A stretch of DNA of 64,000 nt from Spiro-02 sp964465155 (GTDB taxonomy: Bacteria; Spirochaetota; Spirochaetia; Sphaerochaetales; Sphaerochaetaceae): assembly GCA_964465155.1 (NCBI GenBank), contig CAYXIH010000004.1, forward strand, positions 7,536-71,535. Reading direction: 5' to 3'. Below the pieces are notes generated by a model. It was not told the origin of the DNA. It made no database searches and saw nothing but the letters and a program-made list of their open reading frames with translations. How positions within the stretch are numbered: position 1 is the stretch's first letter; each line of letters starts with the position of its first letter. A program made the position numbers and the translations under genes. Shown here piece by piece: positions 1-8,792 of this stretch.

Positions 1-629
1 CCCTGCACGCTACGGCTCTCATACTTGCTCCCCAACGGGTTGTCGCCATGCAGGTACGGAGCATCCACCAACCCAGGCGCTACGGCATTGACGCGCACCA
101 ATGGTGCCAGCTCGGCTGCCAAGGAGCGTACATATCCACTGACAGCCGCCTTGGAGGCGTCGTAGTGGGCAGTACCACCAAAGCCCGGGCGCAGTGCATT
201 CATGCTCGATGTCGCCACGATCGCAGGGTTGGTCCCACGCTTCAGCAAATCCAGCATCAGGCGCACCAGGCGCCACATTCCCTGGATGTTGGTGTTGAAC
301 ACCATGTCCCACTCTGATTGGGAGAGGGACTCTTGGGCTGCGACGGTAAATACCCCGGCATTGTGCACCAGTACGTCCAAGTGGCCATGGAGCTGCATCA
401 GCTGGTCGTGGGCTGACTGCACGGATTCCTCGCTGGTGACATCCAAACGGATGGGAGAGCACTGTGGCAGGGAAGAGCACATGGCTTGCGCCCGCAGCTC
501 CCCAGCCTCGGTGGCAAACCCTACGTAGACCACAGCCCCCTCTTGGGAGAAGGAGCGTGTGATTGCCTCACCGATATTGCTTGAGCCTCCACTGACCAGG
601 ACTACCTTTCCCGCAAGATGCAGCTTCAT
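1..629 (-). CDS. SDR-family NAD(P)-dependent oxidoreductase (3' truncated by window edge)
   Basis: The protein begins MKLHLAGKVVLVSGGSSN, with the Rossmann glycine motif as GGSSNIGEA near residues 14-22. An HNAG motif follows near residue 90, and the catalytic Ser with YDASK (YxxxK) lies near residues 140-160. These mark a classical short-chain dehydrogenase/reductase. About 209 residues are visible and the C-terminus runs off the left edge. Its ATG shares one base with the stop of the upstream cupin gene (TGATG), so the two are probably translationally coupled and belong to the purine nucleoside cluster transcript. The substrate cannot be read from sequence. It does not look specifically like KduD. 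Confidence 0.85.
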   Translation of the reverse strand, partial: MKLHLAGKVVLVSGGSSNIGEAITRSFSQEGAVVYVGFATEAGELRAQAMCSSLPQCSPIRLDVTSEESVQSAHDQLMQLHGHLDVLVHNAGVFTVAAQESLSQSEWDMVFNTNIQGMWRLVRLMLDLLKRGTNPAIVATSSMNALRPGFGGTAHYDASKAAVSGYVRSLAAELAPLVRVNAVAPGLVDAPYLHGDNPLGSKYESRSVQ

Positions 630-1090
630 CAGAGCACCTCCGAAAGATATGATGCCAAGCTGTTGCAGTCGGGATACGAGGAAAGCAGTCCTGAAGTCCC
701 CTGGCGGTACGTCTCATGCACATAGGCTGGGCACATGACGGTACTGCACAATGCATACCCCTGCGACCACCCCTCTGTCAAGCGCGTGCCTTGCCAACAG
801 CCGCCTTCCACTACGGACATTGCGCTGGCCCCGCTGTGCAGCAGGGTCTCGCTAAATGTTCCGTCTGGGCGGAGGACCAGCTGAGAGACAGGATCACCCT
901 CCAGGTGATACCACACCTCGTCAGTGGGCAGCCAATGCAACGAAGAGAAGGAGTCGGGGGTAATCAGATACCAGATCACACCCCCGAGCTTCTTCCCATC
1001 CTGCATAAAAGCATGGGCTATCCGAAAATAGCCTCCCTCACCCTCAAGGGGAACGAGTCCAAAACGCTGAACGACTTCCTGCCAGGGCAT
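629..1090 (-). CDS. Cupin_5 (DUF985)-family protein
   Basis: The product is 153 residues, close to the family's usual 150-180. It contains WYLITPDSFSSLHWL and DEVWYHLEGDP, which are the HxxxxDEVWY and LxGDP signatures of the cupin_5/DUF985 family (yeast YML079W-like). GCWQGTRL and GFALCSTVMCPAY-type segments (here GYALCSTVMCPAY) follow. The function is not established; members are beta-barrel proteins proposed to bind sugars or nucleotide-like ligands. The ATG lies one base after the PNP stop and the stop overlaps the SDR start, so all three are co-transcribed. The context suggests a side role in nucleoside or deoxysugar metabolism, which is inference only. Confidence 0.8.
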   Translation of the reverse strand: MPWQEVVQRFGLVPLEGEGGYFRIAHAFMQDGKKLGGVIWYLITPDSFSSLHWLPTDEVWYHLEGDPVSQLVLRPDGTFSETLLHSGASAMSVVEGGCWQGTRLTEGWSQGYALCSTVMCPAYVHETYRQGTSGLLSSYPDCNSLASYLSEVL

Positions 1091-1091
1091 C

Positions 1092-1928
1092 TTAGTCCTG
1101 CACCGGCCATGTATGGACGATTGTCTTCACCAGGTTGCTGAACGCCACCTTGACCTTCTCGCCCGTCTCCAGCACCTCATGGTGGTCCAACGGCTGGTCA
1201 AGGATACCAGCAGCCATGTTGGTGAGGCAGCTGATCCCCAGCACCTTCATGCCGCATTGGTTGGCTGCAATCGTCTCAGGGACCGTGGACATGCCAACTG
1301 CATCCGCACCGCACATACGTGCAAAGCGCACTTCAGCCGGTGTCTCGAACGAAGGTCCGGTGAACAGTTGATAGATGCCCTGGCGGAGGGGAATGCCCAA
1401 AGCCTCACCGACACCCAGCGCCATGGTGCGCAGGTCAGGGTCATATGCCTTGGACATGTCGAAGAAGCGCAGTCCCAGCTCATCGCAGTTGGGTCCGCGC
1501 AGCGGGTTGTCCGCCACGAGCTTGATATGGTCGGTGATGATCATCAGGTCGCCAGGCTTCCAGTCCTTGTTGACGCATCCAGCTGCATTGGTCAGCAGGA
1601 GGTTGCGTATCCCAAGCATCCGCATCACCTGGATGGGGAACACCACCTGGTCCATCGAATATCCTTCGTAGTAGTGGAAGCGGCCCTGCATGCAGACCAC
1701 CCGCTTTCCCTCGAGCTTGCCGATGACAAGCCGTCCGGCATGGCCGGGGACGGTGGAAACGGGGAAGTGGGGAATCTCAGCATAGGGGATTGCAACAGCC
1801 TCCGTGACGCTCTCGGCAAGGGCTCCCAGGCCACTTCCCAGAACGATACCAATCTGCAGGGCCTCGTCACCCACCTTGCTACGGATGAAAGATGCAGATT
1901 CAAGCAGTTTGTCCATCAGGTTTTCCAT
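1092..1928 (-). CDS. punA: Purine nucleoside phosphorylase (class II, trimeric type)
   Basis: This enzyme phosphorolyses purine (deoxy)nucleosides to base plus (deoxy)ribose-1-phosphate. The 278-residue protein has GSGLGAL near residue 31, the phosphate-binding loop VPGHAGRL, the LTNAAG segment, FETPAEVR with the expected Glu, and MSTVPE. The late GISCLTNMAAG segment carries the base-binding Asn. Length and motifs fit the mammalian-like class II family rather than hexameric DeoD. A GGAGG ribosome site lies just upstream of the ATG. It sits downstream of a complete BMP-type nucleoside ABC importer, so imported purine nucleosides are the likely substrate. Confidence 0.95.
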   Translation of the reverse strand: MENLMDKLLESASFIRSKVGDEALQIGIVLGSGLGALAESVTEAVAIPYAEIPHFPVSTVPGHAGRLVIGKLEGKRVVCMQGRFHYYEGYSMDQVVFPIQVMRMLGIRNLLLTNAAGCVNKDWKPGDLMIITDHIKLVADNPLRGPNCDELGLRFFDMSKAYDPDLRTMALGVGEALGIPLRQGIYQLFTGPSFETPAEVRFARMCGADAVGMSTVPETIAANQCGMKVLGISCLTNMAAGILDQPLDHHEVLETGEKVKVAFSNLVKTIVHTWPVQD

Positions 1929-1988
1929 AGTAATTCCTCCATATGTGTTGCATGTTCAAATGTATCCTATATTCTTCCCAGGGAATAG

Positions 1989-2375
1989 TCACAGGTTCAA
2001 CGTCCACTTCGTGGTGAACCCAAACTCCCCTTCCGTGGGCTGTACGTCAAAAGAGACATCCCACTCGACTGGCGTATTGGTCTCGATATCCACACCGTCT
2101 CCACTGTCGTTGATCCCAATGATCGGAGACGGGCCCAAGACTTTCTGCAGGATCTTGTCGGGCAACGAGGTGTCTGTTATCGACAGGGGTGCAATGCTAT
2201 CCGAATAATGTACTGGGGGCTCGAGCATCTGAGGCACATTCATGGGCCCGTTGTCGAGGGAGAGGTAGTCGACGGTCTGGGGACGGGTGACATACAGGTA
2301 GATGCCAAGCCCCAATGATATGAGAGCAAGGATGACCAAGAGCATGATGATCCAAGGCAGTGCGTTTTTCTTCAT
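1989..2375 (-). CDS. Small membrane-anchored protein of unknown function
   Basis: The 128-residue product has one N-terminal hydrophobic helix (about residues 7-29, after MKKNALPW). The rest is a short soluble domain probably outside the cytoplasmic membrane, rich in Asp, Pro and Thr, with a predicted beta character (VEWDVSFDVQPTEG). I do not recognise a family. It lies between the nucleoside permease genes and the phosphorylase gene, separated from the former by a strong hairpin (2396-2440). It may therefore have its own promoter: TATGCT lies about nine bases before the ATG, giving a very short leader. A role in the transporter is possible but unsupported. Confidence 0.6.
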   Translation of the reverse strand: MKKNALPWIIMLLVILALISLGLGIYLYVTRPQTVDYLSLDNGPMNVPQMLEPPVHYSDSIAPLSITDTSLPDKILQKVLGPSPIIGINDSGDGVDIETNTPVEWDVSFDVQPTEGEFGFTTKWTLNL

Positions 2376-2395
2376 GACCTGACCAGCATATACGA

Positions 2396-2440
2396 AAACG
2401 GTACTGTTGCTCCAGTGTGATTGGAACTACAGTACCGTTT
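2396..2440 (-). terminator. Stem-loop terminator or attenuator after the nucleoside permease genes
   Basis: A perfect 12-bp inverted repeat (AAACGGTACTGT at 2396-2407, ACAGTACCGTTT at 2429-2440) encloses 21 bases that contain a second small helix. On the minus strand the stem is followed by TTTTCG. It lies 23 bases after the stop of the 2463-3404 permease gene. It probably ends or reduces transcription from the ABC operon before the small membrane protein. Confidence 0.65.
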
Positions 2441-2462
2441 GATTGAAAACACGGGGAAATGA

Positions 2463-3404
2463 CTAGAAGGATTCTCCGCTTGCCTTTGGCGCTGCCGACT
2501 TCTTGGAGAAGAGGACCAGTGCGATCAAGGTGACCACATACGGGAATATCTTCAGGTATACCGGTGGGATGACCTGCAGCTGCGGGATAACCTGGGAGAC
2601 GTTCGCCAACGTCGAGGCAAGCCCGAAGAAGAACGTAGCGCCCAAAATCCCAAGGGGTTTCCACTGGCCGAAGATCAAGGCTGCGATTGCCAAGAATCCG
2701 AGGCCTGCAACCGAACCGTTGAACTCGCCCGAATAGGTGATCAGGATGACACCGCCACCCAAACCGGCAAGTGCTCCGCTCATTACGACACCGAAGTACC
2801 TCATGGCACGGACGTTGACACCAGCAGATGCAACTGCGGACGGGTGTTCGCCACAACCCCTCAGCCGTAGCCCGAAGGATGTCTTGTACAACAACAGCCA
2901 GGAGAGTCCCCAGATCAGGAGGACCAGCCAGGTGCTCCAATAGCTTCCAGAGAAGAACAGGGGCCCTATGATGGGAATATTGGAAAGAACTGGAACATTC
3001 TTCCTGACGATACCCATCATGATGCGGATGTTGCCGCTTCCGGTGATCGTACGGGCAAGGTAGACAGTCAGGGCGGAAGCAAGCATGTTGATCGCAGTTC
3101 CACTGATGACCTGGTCAGCCTTGAGGTTGATTGAGGCAAAGGCATGCAGCAGTGAGAAAATCGCACCACACACAACCGCAGCCAACAGCCCCAAGGGCAA
3201 TGCTATGGAATAGGCGACAGTCTCAGTCAGCTTGATCGTCAAAGCGGAGGCAAAATACCCGATGAGCATCAAGCCTTCCAGACCCAAGTTCGTGACGCCG
3301 CTCCGTTCGCAGTACAATCCACCCAAGGAGGTGATGAGCAACGGCATCGTGTATGCAATAGCATACGGGAAAATCATGGTAATAATTGCCCAGAATTCAC
3401 TCAT
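2463..3404 (-). CDS. nupQ: Nucleoside ABC transporter permease, NupQ/YufQ type
   Basis: The 313-residue inner-membrane protein has about eight to nine hydrophobic helices. It carries the BPD_transp_2 motif with RGCGEHPSAVASAGVNV, typical of the COG1079 permease that pairs with BMP binding proteins. The ATG follows the stop of the 3405-4652 permease with no spacer (TAA-ATG), so expression is coupled. It would form the membrane channel together with the neighbouring permease and be driven by the ATPase at 4649-6169. The adjacent phosphorylase supports purine nucleosides as substrate. A stem-loop follows its stop. Confidence 0.93.
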   Translation of the reverse strand: MSEFWAIITMIFPYAIAYTMPLLITSLGGLYCERSGVTNLGLEGLMLIGYFASALTIKLTETVAYSIALPLGLLAAVVCGAIFSLLHAFASINLKADQVISGTAINMLASALTVYLARTITGSGNIRIMMGIVRKNVPVLSNIPIIGPLFFSGSYWSTWLVLLIWGLSWLLLYKTSFGLRLRGCGEHPSAVASAGVNVRAMRYFGVVMSGALAGLGGGVILITYSGEFNGSVAGLGFLAIAALIFGQWKPLGILGATFFFGLASTLANVSQVIPQLQVIPPVYLKIFPYVVTLIALVLFSKKSAAPKASGESF

Positions 3405-4652
3405 TTACTTCACCTCCTTTTCGTCGTCGTCCGAACCATCGCCGGGCGCAGGGGTATCTGGCGGCAACAAGCCGTCGGTATCACCCTCGATCTTGTCATG
3501 GTCAAGCTCCCAGTTCTCGTCGGCAACAGCCTCTTCACGCTTGGAGACATCGGGGTTCACCACAGGTATACCCTCCTTCTCCTCGCTGCGCATCGTCAGT
3601 TTCTTTGCCACCCAGTCCCAGAACTTCTTGAACAGGACGCTCGTCGCGGTGAAGTAGATGATCGTTGCGATGATCGTGTCTGCAATCTCCGGGGGAACAC
3701 TGGTCATGGCGTTCATGAAGCCCTTGCCGGACTGCAGGATGCCAAAGAACAATGCGGAGAAGAAGACACCGATCGGGTTACAGGCGCCCAGCAGGGCAAC
3801 TGCGATACCGTCGAATCCCTGAGCGGGCATGACGCCAATCTGCATGTTGCGTGCATAGCCAGTGTAGAACGTCAGGCCTGCAAGACCTGCAAGGCCACCT
3901 GCGATCATCATCGACAGGACGACGTTGCGGTTGACCTTGATACCTGCATACTCTGCACAGAACCGGTTGGAACCTACGGCCTTCAGACCAAAGCCCAGCG
4001 TCGTCTTGTCCAGCACAAGCTTGACGAGAATGACACAGATGATCGCTATGAAGAAACCGAGGTTCATGTACGATCCATTGAATAGGTTCGTCAACCAATC
4101 GGTACGAAGCGACTGGGTCAAGGCGATGGAGGCGGACTCCGTCTCCAAGGAAGGACCCTTGAGGTAGGCGGGGACGATGTAGAAGACCGACCAATAGGCG
4201 ATCCAGTTCATCATGATCGTCGAGACAACCTCATGGACGTTGAACTTTGCCTTGAGGAAGCCTGGGATGACACCCCAGATCGCACCACCAAGCAGCCCTG
4301 CAAGAATCAGCACGACCAGGTACAGCGGGCGAGGAAGGAACACATTGTGTGCCACGAACGTCGCGCACAGGCCACCCACGAGCATCTGGCCCGAGGCACC
4401 GATGTTGAACAGTCCTGTCTTGAACGCGAATGCGACCGACAGACCTACAAGCATCAGCGTCGTGGCCGTAGCCATCGTGTTGCCGATACGCTCGATATTC
4501 ATCAAGCCACCCCTGAAGAGGTAGTAGAACCCTTTGAACGGGTTGTCCCCGATGGCTGCCATCAGGATTGCACCACCGACGAGCCCCAGGAACACCGCGG
4601 AGATAGCAATCAGGAAATCATTGCTCTTGAAATGCCATTTCTTCCTGTTCAT
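3405..4652 (-). CDS. nupP: Nucleoside ABC transporter permease, NupP/YufP type
   Basis: The 415-residue multi-spanning permease belongs to the COG4603 branch. It has the conserved stretches NIGASGQMLVGG, MNWIAYW and KAVGSNRFCAEYAGI, and the loop PAQGFDGIAVALLGACNPIG. After the last helix a hydrophilic tail of about 70 residues (from roughly 345) is rich in Glu, Asp and Pro. Such a tail is longer than in many homologues, and its role is unknown. The start overlaps the ATPase stop by the ATGA arrangement. It forms a heterodimeric channel with the 2463-3404 product. Confidence 0.93.
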   Translation of the reverse strand: MNRKKWHFKSNDFLIAISAVFLGLVGGAILMAAIGDNPFKGFYYLFRGGLMNIERIGNTMATATTLMLVGLSVAFAFKTGLFNIGASGQMLVGGLCATFVAHNVFLPRPLYLVVLILAGLLGGAIWGVIPGFLKAKFNVHEVVSTIMMNWIAYWSVFYIVPAYLKGPSLETESASIALTQSLRTDWLTNLFNGSYMNLGFFIAIICVILVKLVLDKTTLGFGLKAVGSNRFCAEYAGIKVNRNVVLSMMIAGGLAGLAGLTFYTGYARNMQIGVMPAQGFDGIAVALLGACNPIGVFFSALFFGILQSGKGFMNAMTSVPPEIADTIIATIIYFTATSVLFKKFWDWVAKKLTMRSEEKEGIPVVNPDVSKREEAVADENWELDHDKIEGDTDGLLPPDTPAPGDGSDDDEKEVK

Positions 4653-6169
4653 TGCGCACCTCCGTTGCCACGTACGCCAGCCATCATCAAGCCGACTGCA
4701 TGAGCATCGGTCTCGTTTGTGTTGACGATGTCGATCAGCTCGCCGGCATTGATGACGGCGATCCGGTCGGACAGGTTGAAGATCTCATCAAGCTCGAAGG
4801 AGACGAGCAGTACCGCCCTCCCCTTGTCGCGGTGCGCGACCAGCTGCTTGTGAATGTATTCGATTGCACCGACATCCAGTCCACGGGTGGGCTGCACAGC
4901 GATCAACAGCGGTGGATCGGAGACAACCTCACGTCCGACAATCGCCTTCTGCTGGTTGCCACCAGAGAGCTTGCCGGCCAGAGAGAAGATTCCCTCGCCA
5001 CTGCGCACGTCGAACTGCTGTACGATGTCAGTCGCATACGCTTCTATTTTGTTCTTGTCCAGGATTCCATGTTTGGAGAACGGTGCATGGTAATAATCCT
5101 TGATGACCATGTTCTGTGCAATTGTCTCGTTGAGGACCAGGCCACGCTTCTGGCGGTCCTCGGGGATATGCCCGATTCCTGCCTCGTTGCGCTTGCGAAC
5201 CGGTGCGGAGGTAATGTCCACCCCAGCCACGCTGACAGTCCCCGACTCGATGGGCCGTAGGCCCGTGATGGCCTCGATCAGCTCGGTCTGGCCGTTGCCA
5301 TCGACACCAGCGATACCGACGATCTCACCGGCACGGACGTTGATCGAGAAATCCTTGACGCCCAGGACCTTCTTGTTGTTCATCACGTTGAGGTTGTGGA
5401 CATCCAAGATCATCCTTCCAGGCTGCGCAGGACGTTTGTCTACCTTGAAGTTGACCGGACGGCCAACCATCAGGGCAGCCATCTTTGCGGAACTGGTAGA
5501 ATGGACGTCCACGACATCGATCATTTTTCCCCTGCGGATGATGGTGCACTTGGAGGCAACTGCCTTGATCTCATCCAGCTTATGGGTAATGAGGATGATC
5601 GACTTACCTTCCTTGGCGAGGCTACGCATGATATCCATCAGCTCTTCGATCTCCTGTGGCGTCAATACAGCCGTAGGTTCGTCAAAGATAAGGATTTCAG
5701 CGTCACGATAGAGCATCTTGAGAATCTCAACACGCTGCTGCATACCAACGGAGATGTTTTCGATGACCATGTCAGGATCAATGCTCAGCCCGTATTTCTC
5801 TGAGAGCTCCTTGATCCTCTCGGAGGCCTTCTTCTTGTTGATGAAGAAACCACCTTCCTTGCCCAGGATGATGTTCTCGGTGACGGTGAAGTTCTGGACC
5901 AACTGGAAGTGCTGGTGGACCATGCCGATGCCATAGTCGTTGGCATCGTTGGGCGAATTGATATGAACTTCCTTTCCGCGTACCTTGATCACCCCACGGT
6001 CAGCCTTGTACAGGCCGAACAGGATGCTCATCAGCGTGGATTTTCCCGCACCATTTTCACCGAGGATGGCATGGATCTCTCCTTCATCTACCTGGAGAGT
6101 GATGTCATCATTGGCGACAATACCCGGGAATTCTTTGCGAATATGCAACATTTCAATTACATGACTCAT
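4649..6169 (-). CDS. nupO: Nucleoside ABC transporter ATP-binding protein with two ABC domains, NupO/YufO type
   Basis: The 506-residue cytoplasmic ATPase drives the nucleoside importer. The first ABC domain has a canonical Walker A (GENGAGKST), the signature ISVGMQQRVEI and Walker B LIFDEPTAVL. The second has a degenerate Walker A (GVDGNGQTE) and the signature LSGGNQQKAIVGREV. This asymmetry is normal for the sugar/nucleoside (RbsA/YufO) class. I chose the start MSHVIEMLHI at 6169, preceded by AAGGGAGT about 12 bases upstream. A longer reading to 6268 would run through the inverted repeat at 6256-6283 and adds no domain. It overlaps the next permease by four bases. Confidence 0.94.
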   Translation of the reverse strand: MSHVIEMLHIRKEFPGIVANDDITLQVDEGEIHAILGENGAGKSTLMSILFGLYKADRGVIKVRGKEVHINSPNDANDYGIGMVHQHFQLVQNFTVTENIILGKEGGFFINKKKASERIKELSEKYGLSIDPDMVIENISVGMQQRVEILKMLYRDAEILIFDEPTAVLTPQEIEELMDIMRSLAKEGKSIILITHKLDEIKAVASKCTIIRRGKMIDVVDVHSTSSAKMAALMVGRPVNFKVDKRPAQPGRMILDVHNLNVMNNKKVLGVKDFSINVRAGEIVGIAGVDGNGQTELIEAITGLRPIESGTVSVAGVDITSAPVRKRNEAGIGHIPEDRQKRGLVLNETIAQNMVIKDYYHAPFSKHGILDKNKIEAYATDIVQQFDVRSGEGIFSLAGKLSGGNQQKAIVGREVVSDPPLLIAVQPTRGLDVGAIEYIHKQLVAHRDKGRAVLLVSFELDEIFNLSDRIAVINAGELIDIVNTNETDAHAVGLMMAGVRGNGGAQ

Positions 6170-6255
6170 TGGTGTTTTTGACTCCCTTTGAGGACACGAG
6201 GGACTCGTGTAACGATTTGCGTGTCCCAATGGGACAACAGTGCCTGAGAATTCCA

Positions 6256-6283
6256 CAAGGGCCGCCATGTCAGGCGGCCCTTG
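6256..6283. repeat. Perfect intercistronic stem-loop after the nucleoside-binding protein gene
   Basis: CAAGGGCCGCC at 6256-6266 pairs perfectly with GGCGGCCCTTG at 6273-6283 across a six-base loop. It sits 21 bases past the stop of the binding-protein gene and before the ATPase gene, and no U-tract follows on the minus strand. Such hairpins typically protect the upstream message from 3' exonucleases or attenuate downstream transcription, giving more binding protein than ATPase. That role is inferred from position. Confidence 0.7.
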
Positions 6284-6304
6284 GGAAGTAGTTCAGCTAT
6301 GCGG

Positions 6305-7393
6305 TTATTTGTACAGACCAGCAACCTGAGAATCAGCCACGACAATCTTGCCGGACTTGATCAGGCCATTGACCTTTGCAACCTCTGCAAGGACGTTGTC
6401 GGAGAGGTTCGGGTTAGCCTCGGGAATACCGATGCCATCGTTGGTTGCGTTCAGGCGGAGGATCTGACCACCAGGGAACTGACCATTGAGTTCTTCGACG
6501 ATCGTATCATAGGATGCGCGGTCGAGGTACTTCATTGCGGAGGTCAGGATCACAGACTTGCCGGAAGGCAACAGGCCGTCTGCGTACTGGTCAACGTCAA
6601 CACCGACCACCCATACGTTCTTGCCAGCTGCAACGCGGTTCTTGGCTTCGTTGATAACGCCAACACCAACGCCACCAGCTGCTGCGAAGATGACATTTAC
6701 ACCCTTGTCAAACATGGAAGCTGCAATCTGCTGACCAGCTGCGATGTTGTCGAAGGAACCCTGATAGAGGTCGTTTTCCTGCTTGAGGGAAATCTTGGTG
6801 CCATAGGTCTCGTTGGCATACTTGATACCCTGCTGCCAGCCCCAGTTGAACTTCTGGACTGCGGGGATCTCCATGCCGCCGATGAAGCCGAACTCACCGC
6901 TCTGCAACTGCAGTGCAGCAGCGACTCCAGCGAGGAAGCCGGACTCTTGTTCTGCCCAGTAGAGAGCAACTACGTTTGGTTCAATGCGGTAGGTGGAATA
7001 GTCAGCGGTATGGGGCTCGCCGTCGAGGATGACGAACTTGGCGTCCTTCCACTTGTCCTGTGCCACATACACGGCAGTCTCAAACTTGAAGCCGGGGCAT
7101 ACAATGTACTTGTAGCCAGCGTCATAGAGGTTGCCCATTTCCTTCAGGTAGTCAGCTTCGGTGGTGCCGGCTGGCTTGAGGTACTTGACGTCAAGGCCGA
7201 ACTCGTCAGCAGCGCGCTTGATGCCTTCCCAGGTTCCCTGGTTGAAGGACTTATCATCGATGGTACCGGAGTCAGTAACCATACCGACTTTCAGCTTGGC
7301 ATCTTTTCCTGATTTAACTTCAGCTGAACCGTTTGCAAAAGCGAAGGTTCCGAGCATCAGCAGGACGCAGAGTACAACAGTAAACTTCTTCAT
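6305..7393 (-). CDS. BMP-family (PnrA/TmpC-like) purine nucleoside-binding protein
   Basis: The 362-residue exported protein has a signal peptide (MKKFTVVLCVLLMLGTFAFA) and a mature end starting NGSAEVKSG. There is no lipobox cysteine, so it would be periplasmic rather than lipidated, unlike Treponema TmpC. The body carries the BMP hallmarks GMVTDSGTIDDKSFNQ near residue 37 and EQESGFLAGVAAAL. GFIGGMEIPAVQKF, IFAAAGGVGVGVI and VVGVDVDQY follow. Members of this family bind purine nucleosides. It is first in the operon and has a strong promoter at 7430-7458 and an AGGAGAG ribosome site. It is expected to be the most abundant product of the cluster. Confidence 0.95.
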   Translation of the reverse strand: MKKFTVVLCVLLMLGTFAFANGSAEVKSGKDAKLKVGMVTDSGTIDDKSFNQGTWEGIKRAADEFGLDVKYLKPAGTTEADYLKEMGNLYDAGYKYIVCPGFKFETAVYVAQDKWKDAKFVILDGEPHTADYSTYRIEPNVVALYWAEQESGFLAGVAAALQLQSGEFGFIGGMEIPAVQKFNWGWQQGIKYANETYGTKISLKQENDLYQGSFDNIAAGQQIAASMFDKGVNVIFAAAGGVGVGVINEAKNRVAAGKNVWVVGVDVDQYADGLLPSGKSVILTSAMKYLDRASYDTIVEELNGQFPGGQILRLNATNDGIGIPEANPNLSDNVLAEVAKVNGLIKSGKIVVADSQVAGLYK

Positions 7394-7429
7394 GTGTTCT
7401 CTCCTGTAAAGAGTATATTTGTATGCATA

Positions 7430-7458
7430 ATATTACCGCCTGCCCGAGACCGTGTCAA
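7430..7458 (-). promoter_or_regulatory. Sigma-70-type promoter of the nucleoside transporter operon
   Basis: Read on the minus strand, TTGACA (7453-7458) is followed by a 17-base spacer and TAATAT (7430-7435). The predicted start is near 7423, giving a leader of about 30 bases that contains AGGAGAG before the ATG at 7393. A perfect -35, an optimal spacer and a good -10 make this one of the strongest promoters in the window. Confidence 0.75.
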
Positions 7459-7565
7459 ACGATATACACAACCCATATGTTGCAATATTGTTGTTCATAT
7501 CGCCATTTGCACCCAAAGTGATACAAACATGGTCCAATGACGGAATGCATCCCAAGAAATTGGAC

Positions 7566-7652
7566 AAGGGCCCCTTGCGGAGCCCTTGCGCCTGCGACGC
7601 AGGCTACGAGGTATTGAGACGAAGAACCGGGCGACGCCCGTCCTGCGGGCGA
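7566..7652. repeat. Cluster of GC-rich inverted repeats downstream of the GH105 gene
   Basis: The 87 bases directly after the GH105 stop contain at least three short dyads: CAAGGGC with GCCCTTG, GCCTGC with GCAGGC, and CGCCCG with CGGGCG. No clear U-tract follows on the minus strand. It could be a composite terminator or an mRNA-stabilising region, and a small RNA is possible but unsupported. Between it and the nucleoside promoter I see nothing coding. Confidence 0.4.
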
Positions 7653-8753
7653 CTACTGCCGCTCTTCTTCGATGCAGGCAAGCATAAATGGGCCCACACC
7701 CTTGAAATCGTCGGTCACCACCGGCTCCAGGATGTAATAGCGGAACGAACCGTCACGGTAGGGATTGCCACCCAGGCCCGCGACGGAACAGATTCCGCCC
7801 AGATGCAACTGGCCATCCGCATCCTCTGTAAGATATCTTTCGCGCATTCCGTCCATGGCACGGCGTGCAGCACTGACGTAGGGTCCGTGGTGATCGAGGA
7901 GCCCGGTGCGCACACCCTTGAACAGGCTATAGGCGAACATCGAAGTGGCAGAGGTCTCCAGGTAGTTTCCTTCCCGTGTGGACTGGTCCAGGACCTGATA
8001 CCACATGCCACACGGATCCTGATATTTCAGGACAGCATCCAACAGCTGTACCAGCATAGAAGCCAGCACGGGACGCTTGGTGCTCTGCGGGGGAAGATAG
8101 TCCATGATGTCGAGGATGGCCATGGAGTACCAACCGATGGCCCTTCCCCAGAAATGGGGGGAACAACCGGTGACGATATCTGACCATCTCTGGCCACGGG
8201 ACTCGTCCCATGCATGGTAGAGCAACCCAGTCTTGGGGTCGCGCAGACGCTCCCATGTCGCGACCAACTGGTCGCATACATCATCAAAGGAACCATCGTC
8301 TCCAAACTCTGCGCTGTATTGGACATTGAACGGTCCCTGCATGTACAAGCCGTCAAGCCATACCTGCCAAGGATAGATCTCCTTATGCCAGTAAGGACCG
8401 GCAAAGGTCCGGGGCTGATGCACCAGCTGTGCTTTGAGGCGCTGTGCCGCCTTGTGGAAGCGCTCTTGCCCCGTCAGCTGATACAGGCCGAAGAGATTGC
8501 GTCCGGCATTGATCTGGTCGAGGTTGTACTCCCCCTCCCGGTACGTCACGATCGAGCCATCTTCCCCGATGAGGGGCGAGTACATGCTCAGTGCCCAGGC
8601 ATCATAGGAAGGGTCGCCAATGAGGGAACCTACTTGCCGAGCGGCCATGATCACCAGCCCATGCTCATAATGCCAGCGCATCATGCCAGGGCGGTAACGC
8701 TTGATGACCGAATCAGCCATACGTTGAGAGAGAGTCCGCTTGTCAGGTCCCAT
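7653..8753 (-). CDS. Glycoside hydrolase family 88/105, unsaturated rhamnogalacturonyl hydrolase (YteR-like)
   Basis: The 366-residue protein is an (alpha/alpha)6-barrel enzyme that removes the unsaturated uronic acid from the end of pectin lyase products. Visible family segments include YPWQVWLDGLYMQGPF near residue 125, GCSPHFWGRAIGWYSMAILD, and the NYLETSATSMFAYSLFKGV stretch. HLGGICSVAGLGG follows near the C-terminus. It has no signal peptide, so it acts on oligosaccharides after import. I chose ATG 8753 because GGAG lies ten bases upstream; the 8825 start lacks this and overlaps a hairpin. It is the distal gene of the LplABC-like operon, which fits import followed by intracellular hydrolysis. 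Confidence 0.9.
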   Translation of the reverse strand: MGPDKRTLSQRMADSVIKRYRPGMMRWHYEHGLVIMAARQVGSLIGDPSYDAWALSMYSPLIGEDGSIVTYREGEYNLDQINAGRNLFGLYQLTGQERFHKAAQRLKAQLVHQPRTFAGPYWHKEIYPWQVWLDGLYMQGPFNVQYSAEFGDDGSFDDVCDQLVATWERLRDPKTGLLYHAWDESRGQRWSDIVTGCSPHFWGRAIGWYSMAILDIMDYLPPQSTKRPVLASMLVQLLDAVLKYQDPCGMWYQVLDQSTREGNYLETSATSMFAYSLFKGVRTGLLDHHGPYVSAARRAMDGMRERYLTEDADGQLHLGGICSVAGLGGNPYRDGSFRYYILEPVVTDDFKGVGPFMLACIEEERQ

Positions 8754-8792
8754 CTTCGTGATACTCCATTGCTTTCGAATTGTTGAAGGACT

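Noticed and set aside
1113..1988. Long plus-strand open frame of 291 codons
   Set aside because: It is the antisense shadow of the purine nucleoside phosphorylase gene, which has full family motifs; high GC third positions keep several frames open throughout this window.
1929..1988. Purine riboswitch ahead of the phosphorylase gene
   Set aside because: The 60-base gap is too short and lacks the conserved junction; the leader at 7394-7425 is also too short.
7566..7652. CRISPR or repeat array
   Set aside because: The dyads differ in sequence and spacing; no direct repeats or spacers exist here or elsewhere in the window.
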